From contig SXSP01000394.1 in assembly GCA_005792225.1 (NCBI GenBank), positions 1-7,766 of the forward strand: a stretch of 7,766 nucleotides of DNA, read 5' to 3'. Positions 1 to 5,833 of this stretch are shown here, one piece after another. Within the stretch, counting starts at the first letter, position 1; every line of letters starts with the position of its first letter. Origin of the DNA: Bdellovibrionales bacterium (GTDB taxonomy: Bacteria; Bdellovibrionota; Bdellovibrionia; Bdellovibrionales; JAMPXM01). Both the position numbers and the translations under genes were made by a program. The notes beneath the pieces are model-generated. The model had not been told where the DNA came from, ran no database searches, and saw nothing but the letters and a program-made list of their open reading frames with translations.

Positions 1-990
1 ATCGTCCAGAGTCACCTGAAGTGTGAGCTTCTGCTCCTCAAGACGCGAGATTAAATTCACTTTCTGAATCGCGACGGCCACCTGACGTAAAAGCGTCATC
101 AAGTCGGCGCTAGGCTCGGCTCCGCGCGTGCCTTCGTATTCGAGCACACCGAGGAGCGAGCGATCCGCAGCTTCGATGACAACCCTTGAATATTGAACCG
201 CTCTGGAATCGAAGAGCTCGTGGGTGTTCGTGAAAGTTAAAGTGGCGTCGGAAGTATCGATCTCGCCTACCCTGTTCACGAACCGAACCGTCAGATTTCG
301 TGTCGCGAGAAGAGTTTGTGCCGCCTCCAATAAAATACCAGCGATGGCCGAATAGGAACTCGCCACGCTCAATTCGCGGCCCGACTCATTTAGAATCTGC
401 AGCACGAGGTTGTTGCGTTTCTCGGCGAGTCCGTTGATGAGTTCCGTCATCAATGAGTTCGCGATCGTGCCCAAGAGATCTGTGTAACGCTCGATCTTTT
501 CGCTACTCGTCGGAGCGTGCTGCCGTACGATTTGCCAGAGTTCGTGCGCAGGAACATTTAAAGTTTTGGCAAGTCGATCCGTCTCCACGGGATCTGCGAA
601 GTGATCGAAAACCCATCCGAACACGAAGACGCCTTCAATTTTTCCGAGCACCTCGGCCGGCAGAGCCCGCAACGCAAGGCAGTTGGCGCCTACGCCGGAG
701 AGTGTCTTTCGTTCTCTAAGGACAAATTCCGCAAGCGCTTTATCACCGAGGGTGGCACAGCCACGATCACCCCACGCGCCGCAGGATTCGAGAGTGATTC
801 CGAAGGGAGTGGAGACGTGGGGACCACTGACTCGCTTCAGATTAAGGTCGTAAAGGCTGATACTCAGACCCGTCGATTGCGAGAACTGAAGGAGAGGTTC
901 ATCCCAGTTCTCCCGGGAAAGGAGGTCGCTCTCGTTCGTCGAGCGACCAAGCATCGTTTCTGGGATATCTTCGTTCGCCTGACTTCGCAC
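1..990 (-). CDS. PocR-like + GAF-like sensor protein, C-terminal part outside the window
   Basis: The frame is open from GTG at 990 to the left edge, giving 330 residues of a longer protein. Residues about 31-190 resemble the PocR ligand-binding domain: an opening 'LLQFSQSTGLSISLYDLN', cysteines at 70, 78 and 103, a central 'KIEGVFVFGWVF' strand pair (117-128), and a closing helical part with the 'LAKTLNVPAHELWQIV' pattern (140-155). Residues about 196-310 look like a GAF domain ending in 'LLRQVAVAIQK'. The last visible stretch (311-330) is a helix reading 'RLEEQKLTLQVTLDD', the usual run-in to a PAS or histidine kinase module. The role is therefore probably a cytoplasmic sensor, most likely a histidine kinase, but no catalytic domain is visible and a diguanylate cyclase or other output is possible. 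GTG was chosen because AAGGGA (1000-1005) lies 9 bases upstream; the next in-frame ATG (residue 13) has no such site. It lies 14 bases after the kaiC-like stop, so co-transcription is likely. Confidence 0.78.
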   Translation of the reverse strand, partial: MRSQANEDIPETMLGRSTNESDLLSRENWDEPLLQFSQSTGLSISLYDLNLKRVSGPHVSTPFGITLESCGAWGDRGCATLGDKALAEFVLRERKTLSGVGANCLALRALPAEVLGKIEGVFVFGWVFDHFADPVETDRLAKTLNVPAHELWQIVRQHAPTSSEKIERYTDLLGTIANSLMTELINGLAEKRNNLVLQILNESGRELSVASSYSAIAGILLEAAQTLLATRNLTVRFVNRVGEIDTSDATLTFTNTHELFDSRAVQYSRVVIEAADRSLLGVLEYEGTRGAEPSADLMTLLRQVAVAIQKVNLISRLEEQKLTLQVTLDD

Positions 991-999
991 CTGGCGGCT

Positions 1000-1005
1000 T
1001 CCCTT
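1000..1005 (-). promoter_or_regulatory. Ribosome-binding site of the sensor gene, overlapping the kaiC-like stop codon
   Basis: The minus strand reads TAAAGGGA, where TAA (1007-1005) is the stop of the KaiC-like gene and AAGGGA begins inside it. It stands 9 bases before GTG at 990. Ribosomes finishing the KaiC-like gene would arrive directly at this site, which suggests translational coupling. It is the main reason for choosing the GTG start. Confidence 0.5.
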
Positions 1006-2639
1006 TAAGAGTGATGCCCCTTGCCTTCTGGCATAAGGCTAGGCGAGGCCGGCATAGCATCGCCATTGAATGCGTATCCTTCAATAATCGGACTTCTTCG
1101 CGATGGAGAGCGGGCCAGAATTCCGTAATAGCTCGAGAACGGGAGTTGCGGAACCTCCTCGAAATCCGCCGCTTCGCCTCGCTCCTCATCCAGGAGTATG
1201 ATGCCGCCCTTGCCAATTTGAAACTCTCGCGTTTCGCGAATCGGGTTGCTCCCCCGTGATTTCGGAACCGTGATCGCACGACGCAAGTGGGTCGAAATTT
1301 CAACGTAGTTGAGAAGGATGATGTTGTCGACGACGGTCGATGCCTTCAGCTCTTGACTGATCTGAGAAACACCGAGCAGTTCGGGAGTTTCGAAATTCAT
1401 GTAAGCGGTGACGAGCCTATTTTTAAAGTACGTCGCCAATGCATAAATAAAATCTCTTGATTCTGCGGAGTCGGCCGCCTCGTACGCCGCCAGAGAGTCG
1501 ATCACGACGAGATCGATTTTGTTCGCCTCGATCAGTTTGACGATGTCGGCATAGTGCACGTCCAGTTCGAGCTCCAAGGGAGAATCGTAATGAATGATGA
1601 TATCGCCGTTCTCGGTGAGCTTCGTAAGCTCAAAACCGAGGCCGTCGCCATTACGCTTGAGTTGCTCCGTATGCTCGTCGAGCGTCACCAAGAGGCCTTT
1701 TAAGCCTTTCTTGGCACCTTCGACGAGGAACTGAACTCCGGCGACCGTCTTTCCTGTTCCGGAAATTCCAACCACCAGGGTGATGGATCCTTCGATAATT
1801 CCGCCACCTAACATTTTGTCGAGAGGGGTGCTTCCAGACAAGAGGCGCTTGGTGGACGTCGGCTGATCGGTGATCGCACGCGGTCGTGCCTGCGGGCGCT
1901 TGAAAACCTGCACTCCGCTGTTTGCGACCAAACGCATGGTGTGTCGTCCCGAGATGAATTCTTGCCCGCGAGATTTCATCACCTCGATCGAACGAGAAAC
2001 GCCCCGGCGATAAGGTTTTTGCGCCAAGGCGATGACGGTGTCGCAAACGTACTGTTCGTGAGGAAACTCGACCGGAGCGTTAGTGTTGCCGCTCACCTCG
2101 CGAGTCAGCATCGCCGTAACACCCGAACGCTGGAGTCCCTCAACGAGTAAATGAAGACTGTCGCGGAAAGGTCGACCGTTGAAGAGCTCGCCAAAGAGCT
2201 TGAGTGGCGTCAGGCCATCAATCACGAATCGCTTCGCGCCCAAGCGCTTAATCTCAGTCGCGAGAACACCGTCGTGCGAACTCAACTCTTGTAAGATCAC
2301 GAGCGGACTCGTGTAGATGATCTTTACTTTTCCGCTTTCCTCGAGCTTCTTGAAGTCGAACCCGAAACCTGCTGCATCTCTAAGAAGTTTAGCGGGCGAG
2401 AGTTCGAAGCTCACGATCAAGCCCGGTTCATCATGATCAACGGCGCCACGATAAATGAATTCCATCGCCAGCGTCGTTTTTCCTGAACCGGGAGCGCCCT
2501 CCACGAGAACAATGTTGCCTGATCGCAATCCGCCCATCAGGACTTCATCGAGTCCCTCCACTCCGGTCGGAACGATCGCGCCTTCTGCGAGGTTTGCTGG
2601 AGTTTCGCGCTCAGAACGGGTCAAATTATTGGTAGCCAC
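1005..2639 (-). CDS. KaiC-like two-domain RecA-fold ATPase
   Basis: The 544-residue protein has two tandem KaiC/RecA domains, like KaiC (519 residues in Synechococcus). Domain 1 (about 20-245) has Walker A GAPGSGKTT at 48-56 and Walker B 'RFVIDGL' with Asp141. Domain 2 (about 265-490) has Walker A GISGTGKT at 291-298 and Walker B 'LVVIDSL' with Asp381. The first-domain segment 'DEPGLIVSFEL' matches 'DEPGVFVTFEE' of KaiC, but the second catalytic-site Glu is Leu80. In domain 2 the pair is Asp321-Glu322. 'KASTVVDNIILLNYVEI' aligns with the KaiC autophosphorylation segment, so Ser434-Thr435 would correspond to Ser431-Thr432. Residues after about 490 form a Ser/Pro-rich tail. GTG start with AGGAG 7 bases upstream. 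No KaiA or KaiB gene is visible, so a clock role is not supported. Family members outside cyanobacteria are usually signalling or stress ATPases. The sensor gene directly downstream is the likely partner. Confidence 0.92.
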   Translation of the reverse strand: MATNNLTRSERETPANLAEGAIVPTGVEGLDEVLMGGLRSGNIVLVEGAPGSGKTTLAMEFIYRGAVDHDEPGLIVSFELSPAKLLRDAAGFGFDFKKLEESGKVKIIYTSPLVILQELSSHDGVLATEIKRLGAKRFVIDGLTPLKLFGELFNGRPFRDSLHLLVEGLQRSGVTAMLTREVSGNTNAPVEFPHEQYVCDTVIALAQKPYRRGVSRSIEVMKSRGQEFISGRHTMRLVANSGVQVFKRPQARPRAITDQPTSTKRLLSGSTPLDKMLGGGIIEGSITLVVGISGTGKTVAGVQFLVEGAKKGLKGLLVTLDEHTEQLKRNGDGLGFELTKLTENGDIIIHYDSPLELELDVHYADIVKLIEANKIDLVVIDSLAAYEAADSAESRDFIYALATYFKNRLVTAYMNFETPELLGVSQISQELKASTVVDNIILLNYVEISTHLRRAITVPKSRGSNPIRETREFQIGKGGIILLDEERGEAADFEEVPQLPFSSYYGILARSPSRRSPIIEGYAFNGDAMPASPSLMPEGKGHHS

Positions 2640-2656
2640 GAACAGTCTCCTGATTT

Positions 2657-2676
2657 GAGCGGCGTTAATCCCGCTC
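2657..2676 (-). promoter_or_regulatory. Hairpin in the 5' leader of the KaiC-like gene
   Basis: GAGCGG (2657-2662) and CCGCTC (2671-2676) form a 6-base-pair GC-rich stem with an 8-base loop. On the minus strand it ends 5 bases before the AGGAG ribosome-binding site (2647-2651). No T-tract follows, so it is not a terminator for the upstream gene. It could affect translation initiation or mRNA stability. No confident promoter was found in the 131-base gap 2640-2770. Confidence 0.4.
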
Positions 2677-2770
2677 GCGCAGCTTGCTCCCTGAGCCCTA
2701 AATGCACAATCTCGGAGTCACATGTTGTTGAAAACGAGAACTTTCAGGAAAAACTAATAGCCAAATAGCA

Positions 2771-3568
2771 CTAAAGCCATCGTTCAATGGCCGCCCGATA
2801 CAACTCCGCCATCTCGGGATTTCCCCCCGACTCGCCTTCTCGGTGATACCAGCTGAGCGCACCCTGTACGCGATTCGTTTCACCCAATTCTGTGCATCCA
2901 AAATTCATCGGGCGAAAACGCGCGTATAATTTGCGATTCACCCAAGAAAGAGGCGTCGGTAAAATCGCAACCGCCAGGAGAACCGAGATGACAGTATTGT
3001 TGTCGTCGACATCATCCATGCATCTGCGCACGAGGCGTCGACGGTTTTCATCCCACCTCGGCAGCAGTATTTGCGTGAGAGTACCGACGAGATCGAAAAG
3101 ATCATGAATGAGGAGCAGCGGATAAAACCATCCGAGACAGCCCGCGCGTATGAAAAGCCCGAAGGTAAAGAACATGGGATCCGGAATCTTCCAACCCACC
3201 TCGCCCCAATTTCTTTTGGTGTTTTGCGCAAACCCCCCGCGCCTCATCACTGCCTTGAAAAGCCGCCACAACCGTCCGCGGTCTCCCGTCGCTGCGCACG
3301 CGGCAACGACACCCATCAATTGATCGCGTGAAGTCGTCGACGGATCTGCGTACCACTTTGAAGGATCCGGATGCCGCACGTAGATCCCGGGCTTGATCTC
3401 CAACAGATCGAAAATCTGCTGAGTCCGAAGGCTCCGCGATTTCGGCTGAGTGATGTTGAGGACCTGCTCATTCAACCAAACACCAAACGCGTACAGTCCC
3501 TCGCGGTGGCAGGTATCACCGCCATCGCCGTTTGCTTGCGTGATGAGACCGAAGGCGTCGATGTGCAT
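2771..3568 (-). CDS. Conserved-looking membrane protein of unknown function
   Basis: 265 residues. The N-terminus carries a dense motif, D4-A-F-G-L-x-x-Q11-x-N-G-D-G-G-D-T with R22-E-G after it. A second motif, 'RHPDPSKWYADPSTTSRDQ', is at 65-83. The C-terminus has 'ALSWYHREGESGGNPEMAELY' spread over 237-257. I recall similar glycine/aspartate-rich motifs in uncharacterised bacterial proteins but cannot name a family or function. Two hydrophobic stretches (about 131-170, broken by charged residues, and 192-210) suggest membrane association. There is no signal peptide, so the motif-rich N-terminus is probably cytoplasmic. ATG at 3568 is the only reasonable in-frame start just ahead of the conserved motif; no good ribosome-binding site precedes it. 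The gene lies behind the terminator of the upstream lipoprotein gene and 131 bases before the KaiC-like gene on the same strand. Membership of that operon is possible, since no terminator is seen between them. Confidence 0.8.
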   Translation of the reverse strand: MHIDAFGLITQANGDGGDTCHREGLYAFGVWLNEQVLNITQPKSRSLRTQQIFDLLEIKPGIYVRHPDPSKWYADPSTTSRDQLMGVVAACAATGDRGRLWRLFKAVMRRGGFAQNTKRNWGEVGWKIPDPMFFTFGLFIRAGCLGWFYPLLLIHDLFDLVGTLTQILLPRWDENRRRLVRRCMDDVDDNNTVISVLLAVAILPTPLSWVNRKLYARFRPMNFGCTELGETNRVQGALSWYHREGESGGNPEMAELYRAAIERWL

Positions 3569-3600
3569 CGCTCGGCATTCTAGCGGGAAGCAGCTTTCGT

Positions 3601-3638
3601 TTAAAACGAAAAACGCCGGGCCCGCGAAGAGCCCGGCG
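3601..3638 (-). terminator. Intrinsic terminator of the 252-residue lipoprotein gene
   Basis: CGCCGGGC (3614-3621) and GCCCGGCG (3631-3638) form an 8-base-pair GC stem with a 9-base loop. On the minus strand the stem is followed directly by TTTTTCGTTTT. It lies 10 bases after the lipoprotein stop codon, and it separates that gene from the membrane-protein gene downstream. Confidence 0.88.
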
Positions 3639-3648
3639 ACGCGACGGC

Positions 3649-4407
3649 TTATTGCCAGCGGTTGATCTCATCGACCATGCGATTGATGGATTCGACGAAA
3701 CTTCTGGTTGTTTGTTGGCCGTCACAGCGAGTTTCGCCGTACTTTTGCTCAAAGGCGCGGGCTTCTTGGGCGAGGTCGCTCGCATTTCGAGCGGGGATTC
3801 CACGCATTGCATCGCTCATCGCCTTTTCATAGCGGGTCTGCGTGCGGGACTTCAGGTCGTCCATGGCGACCTTGCGCTCGGCGCAATTGACCGAACCTGG
3901 GCTCGGGGCGGCCCCCGATTTTGTCAGTTTGTAGTTGAGGGGGATGTTGAAGTTGCTGATGGCGAGGACGCCGTCTTTGAGTTGAATATCTTCTTCAGGA
4001 AGCTCGGTAACACCATTGCCGAGAGCGAACTGGTACTCGACGCGATAAACGCCATTGGCTTTCGCTTCGATGTAGCGGAAAGATCCCTTCTTTTCTTTTT
4101 CAGATGCTACGGTGTAGCACGAGCGATCCGAGTACTCGGTCGTGAGGCGGGAAACTTCGCGGCCCTTGATTTTCATTTTAATGATCGCCGAACCATCGAC
4201 GAAGCGGCCATTTAAGAAGATGGTTTCCTGCACGCAGGACGAAGTCCAATCACCGTCGAGAGACGGGCCGGAGACGGCATCTGCTTTTGTCGGTCCAGAG
4301 GGAACGCCTCCGCCAGGAGCTCCGCCGACACCTTCGACTTTCGCGAAGCAAGCCGCCATCGTGAGTGCCAAAGCCGACAACGAGAGAAGTTTCGTGAACG
4401 TCTTCAT
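3649..4407 (-). CDS. Lipoprotein of unknown function
   Basis: 252 residues. The signal sequence 'MKTFTKLLSLSALALTMAAC' ends at Cys20, the probable lipidation site; Met at -3 is a slightly loose lipobox. A Gly/Pro-rich linker (24-38) follows. Residues about 48-165 begin 'LDGDWTSSC' and contain alternating beta strands, a pattern like small lipocalin-type lipoproteins, with Cys58 and Cys97 possibly paired. The last third (about 176-252) is helical and charged, with Cys175 and Cys228. The expected place is the periplasmic face of a membrane. ATG at 4407 is chosen because AGGAGG (4412-4417) lies 4 bases upstream and the signal peptide starts there; a frame extension to 4497 adds 30 residues that hide the signal. 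It ends at a strong terminator and appears monocistronic. The function is unknown; the lipocalin-like comparison is a guess from pattern only. Confidence 0.88.
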   Translation of the reverse strand: MKTFTKLLSLSALALTMAACFAKVEGVGGAPGGGVPSGPTKADAVSGPSLDGDWTSSCVQETIFLNGRFVDGSAIIKMKIKGREVSRLTTEYSDRSCYTVASEKEKKGSFRYIEAKANGVYRVEYQFALGNGVTELPEEDIQLKDGVLAISNFNIPLNYKLTKSGAAPSPGSVNCAERKVAMDDLKSRTQTRYEKAMSDAMRGIPARNASDLAQEARAFEQKYGETRCDGQQTTRSFVESINRMVDEINRWQ

Positions 4408-4432
4408 TTTTCCTCCTTCTAGGAAATGTTTT

Positions 4433-4471
4433 AACTCAAACAAAAAATGTTGATCAGTGGTGGTTTGAGTT
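4433..4471. repeat. 9-bp inverted repeat upstream of the lipoprotein gene
   Basis: AACTCAAAC (4433-4441) is repeated inverted as GTTTGAGTT (4463-4471), a perfect 9-base match separated by 21 bases. It starts 25 bases upstream of the lipoprotein ATG, in the 144-base gap between tetR and that gene. It could be a leader hairpin or two half-sites for a regulator. Elsewhere in the gap the 10-base palindrome GCGTTAACGC (4540-4549) follows the tetR stop closely and has T-rich sequence after it on the minus strand. Its possible loop is too short for a convincing terminator. Confidence 0.4.
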
Positions 4472-4551
4472 TTACGGGAGGTCGCGGAGTTCCACAATGG
4501 CGGCTGCGGTTTGCTAGAAATTAAATACGAACAAAACGTGCGTTAACGCTC

Positions 4552-5145
4552 TCACTTCATCACGAGTGCGAGGCAGGAATCTTCGAGAATTTTCGAGAGC
4601 GAGAGATCGCTCGGTTTCTGAATTTCGGTACACGTACTCAAAAGATAACCAACGAGAGAGTTATGTATCGTCTTCGCCATTGCGGTCACGTCGACGGGTT
4701 TGAATGAACCCTCGTCGACACCGGATAAGAGAATGTCGGCGATTCGTTTTTGCGCGATTTCCTTGATCTGCGAGTTCATCACGCGGTACCGCTCATCGAT
4801 CGCGGCGAAGTAATGAAGCATGAGGTAAAGTTTGTTGATCTCGGGCCTTTCAAAAAAAATCGTGATCGAAACTCGGAGGTATTGCCGAAGCTTCTGCTCC
4901 GGAGTGCCGACCTGAGTGAGCGACTTCTCTGTGAGTTCGCGCGAACGCGCGAGCCAGTGCTCAAGTACCGTCGGAAAAATTTTGTCGCGAGCTTTTAAGT
5001 ACTTCACGACAGACGCTTGGCTCATCTGACAATGTTCAGCGATGGCCTGAAATGTTGCTCCCCGTTCACCGAAGTGAGTCAGGCAATACGTTGCGCTTTC
5101 GATGATGCGGAGACGTTGGGCTTCGCCCTTCTTTCCCATAGCCAT
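4552..5145 (-). CDS. TetR-family transcriptional repressor
   Basis: 197 residues, the usual length for the family. Residues about 10-57 are a TetR_N DNA-binding domain: 'RLRIIESATYCLTHFGERGA' then 'TFQAIAEHCQMSQASVVKYL', with the typical recognition helix and 'KARDKIFPTVLEHW' closing it. The rest is helical and should form the ligand-binding and dimer domain; its ligand cannot be guessed from sequence. It is transcribed divergently from the HTH gene at 5291, and an operator-like dyad (5151-5166) lies immediately before its ATG, which suggests autoregulation. No ribosome-binding site precedes ATG 5145, while a TATACT box sits 6 bases upstream, so the mRNA may be leaderless. A second ATG two codons in is an alternative start. 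The neighbour it controls could be itself, the divergent HTH gene, or both. Confidence 0.92.
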   Translation of the reverse strand: MAMGKKGEAQRLRIIESATYCLTHFGERGATFQAIAEHCQMSQASVVKYLKARDKIFPTVLEHWLARSRELTEKSLTQVGTPEQKLRQYLRVSITIFFERPEINKLYLMLHYFAAIDERYRVMNSQIKEIAQKRIADILLSGVDEGSFKPVDVTAMAKTIHNSLVGYLLSTCTEIQKPSDLSLSKILEDSCLALVMK

Positions 5146-5150
5146 GAAAT

Positions 5151-5166
5151 AAGTATATATTTACTT
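5151..5166. promoter_or_regulatory. Candidate TetR operator, site 1
   Basis: AAGTATATATTTACTT is a 16-base dyad with 7 of 8 symmetric pairs matching. It begins 5 bases upstream of the tetR ATG and covers the likely tetR -10 box. Its minus-strand reading AAGTAAATATATACTT matches site 2 (5230-5245) at 12 of 16 positions, including a shared AAGTAAA half. This fits an autorepressing TetR protein; binding is inferred. Confidence 0.55.
5152..5157 (-). promoter_or_regulatory. Likely tetR -10 box giving a leaderless transcript
   Basis: The minus strand reads TATACT, five of six bases matching TATAAT. Exactly 6 bases separate it from the A of ATG 5145, so transcription would start at the start codon. 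No -35 box with normal spacing was found. The absence of a ribosome-binding site supports the leaderless reading. Confidence 0.4.
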
Positions 5167-5179
5167 TTTTGACTCCGCT

Positions 5180-5216
5180 AGGTCTCAAGACCTCGAAATA
5201 ACACGGGAATCGTGTT
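5180..5216. promoter_or_regulatory. Two further dyads in the divergent regulator gap
   Basis: AGGTCT-CA-AGACCT (5180-5193) is a perfect 6-base inverted repeat with a 2-base centre. AACACG-GGAAT-CGTGTT (5200-5216) is a perfect 6-base inverted repeat with a 5-base centre. They differ from each other and from the outer AAGTAAA-type sites, so they may serve a different regulator, for example the HTH protein encoded at 5291. Function is inferred from symmetry and position only. Confidence 0.4.
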
Positions 5217-5229
5217 TCATTCCGAGAAA

Positions 5230-5245
5230 AAGTAAACATTCACTC
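5230..5245. promoter_or_regulatory. Candidate TetR operator, site 2
   Basis: AAGTAAACATTCACTC resembles site 1 read from the other strand at 12 of 16 positions. It is a weaker dyad on its own (5 of 8 pairs). Its centre is 79 bases from that of site 1 and 53 bases before the HTH gene ATG, placing it where it could control the plus-strand promoter. Confidence 0.45.
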
Positions 5246-5290
5246 ACTTATTTATGGCGCAGCGCGCCGAGTGCCTGTACAACCCTCGCT

Positions 5291-5764
5291 ATGGAATTCA
5301 CTGATGCCAACGACTTTTCGGAACTGATCGGAATCCTCAAGCGCGCGGGCCGCCGTGAGGTTTCCTACGATAGGCTCGCCAAACGACTCGGGATGAATTC
5401 GCCGCGCGTTCTTGCCATGGTCTTTAAACGTCAACGTGCTCCGAGCACGGGGCTCGTGAAGAGCGTTTGTGATTACTTGAAAGTCACGGCGAAAGAGCGC
5501 GAGTTCATTTACTGGCTCGCGGAGAAATCTCGCCGTGAACTGAAAGGCACACCGCTCGCTTCTCTTGATGAAAAGATCGATCGCTTTCGCGCGGTGCGGT
5601 CGATGACCGTTCAACCTTCAACGGAGATCGCGGGTGTGAAAATCGAGATCTCTCCGGCGGCACCCGAGACGGTTAGAAAAAAGATTTTGGAAGTCTTGCG
5701 CGAGATCGCGTTCGAAGCTCAACCGATTCAACCGAGTTCGCCTGAAGGAAAAGCAGCCGAATAA
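5291..5764 (+). CDS. Short HTH regulator resembling the TIGR02147/DUF4423 family
   Basis: 157 residues. Residues about 8-80 match the N-terminal HTH pattern of the family: 'VSYDRLAKRLGMNSPRVLAM' then 'VFKRQRAPSTGLVKSVCDYL' and 'KVTAKEREFIYWLAEKSRRE'. The C-terminal 'ISPAAPETVRKKILEVLREI' (120-139) resembles the closing helix of full-length members. Those are usually about 250-280 residues, so this protein seems to lack most of the middle. The open frame is uninterrupted and ends with a good terminator, so it is more likely a compact member than a decayed one. It is probably a DNA-binding cytoplasmic regulator; the target is unknown. ATG 5291 has no ribosome-binding site, and a weak TACAAC box (5278-5283) lies 7 bases upstream, so this mRNA may also be leaderless or near it. 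It shares its upstream region with tetR. Confidence 0.82.
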   Translation: MEFTDANDFSELIGILKRAGRREVSYDRLAKRLGMNSPRVLAMVFKRQRAPSTGLVKSVCDYLKVTAKEREFIYWLAEKSRRELKGTPLASLDEKIDRFRAVRSMTVQPSTEIAGVKIEISPAAPETVRKKILEVLREIAFEAQPIQPSSPEGKAAE

Positions 5765-5802
5765 GGCCGACTCGAATTCAGTCGCGGTGGTTTTCCAAAA
5801 TG

Positions 5803-5833
5803 AAAACGCCGGGTACGCCCCGGCGTTTTTCTT
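5803..5833 (+). terminator. Intrinsic terminator of the HTH gene
   Basis: AAAACGCCGGG (5803-5813) pairs with CCCGGCGTTTT (5819-5829) in an 11-base-pair stem with a 5-base loop, followed by TTTTTCTT (5826-5833). It lies 38 bases after the stop codon. The A-run on the left side means it could also work in the other direction. The stem core is nearly the same as that of the terminator at 3614-3638. Confidence 0.9.

Noticed and set aside
601..1008. 135-codon plus-strand frame opposite the sensor gene
   Set aside because: The opposite strand encodes recognisable PocR-like sequence throughout; this is its shadow.
899..1303. 134-codon minus-strand frame across the junction of the KaiC-like and sensor genes
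   Set aside because: It is a different frame on the same strand as two well-supported genes and its product looks random.
1..2771. A circadian kaiABC cluster
   Set aside because: Only the KaiC-like gene is present; neither neighbour resembles KaiA or KaiB, so a clock cannot be claimed.
3652..4215. 187-codon plus-strand frame opposite the lipoprotein gene
   Set aside because: The minus strand has a signal peptide, a lipobox, AGGAGG and a terminator, so the long opposite frame is an artefact of codon use.
4408..4497. 30-codon N-terminal extension of the lipoprotein
   Set aside because: It would place non-hydrophobic residues ahead of the signal peptide, and AGGAGG lies just before the inner ATG at 4407.
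5169..5174. TTGACT as a -35 box for the HTH gene
   Set aside because: No -10 box lies at 16-18 bases downstream, and the position is over 110 bases before the start codon.
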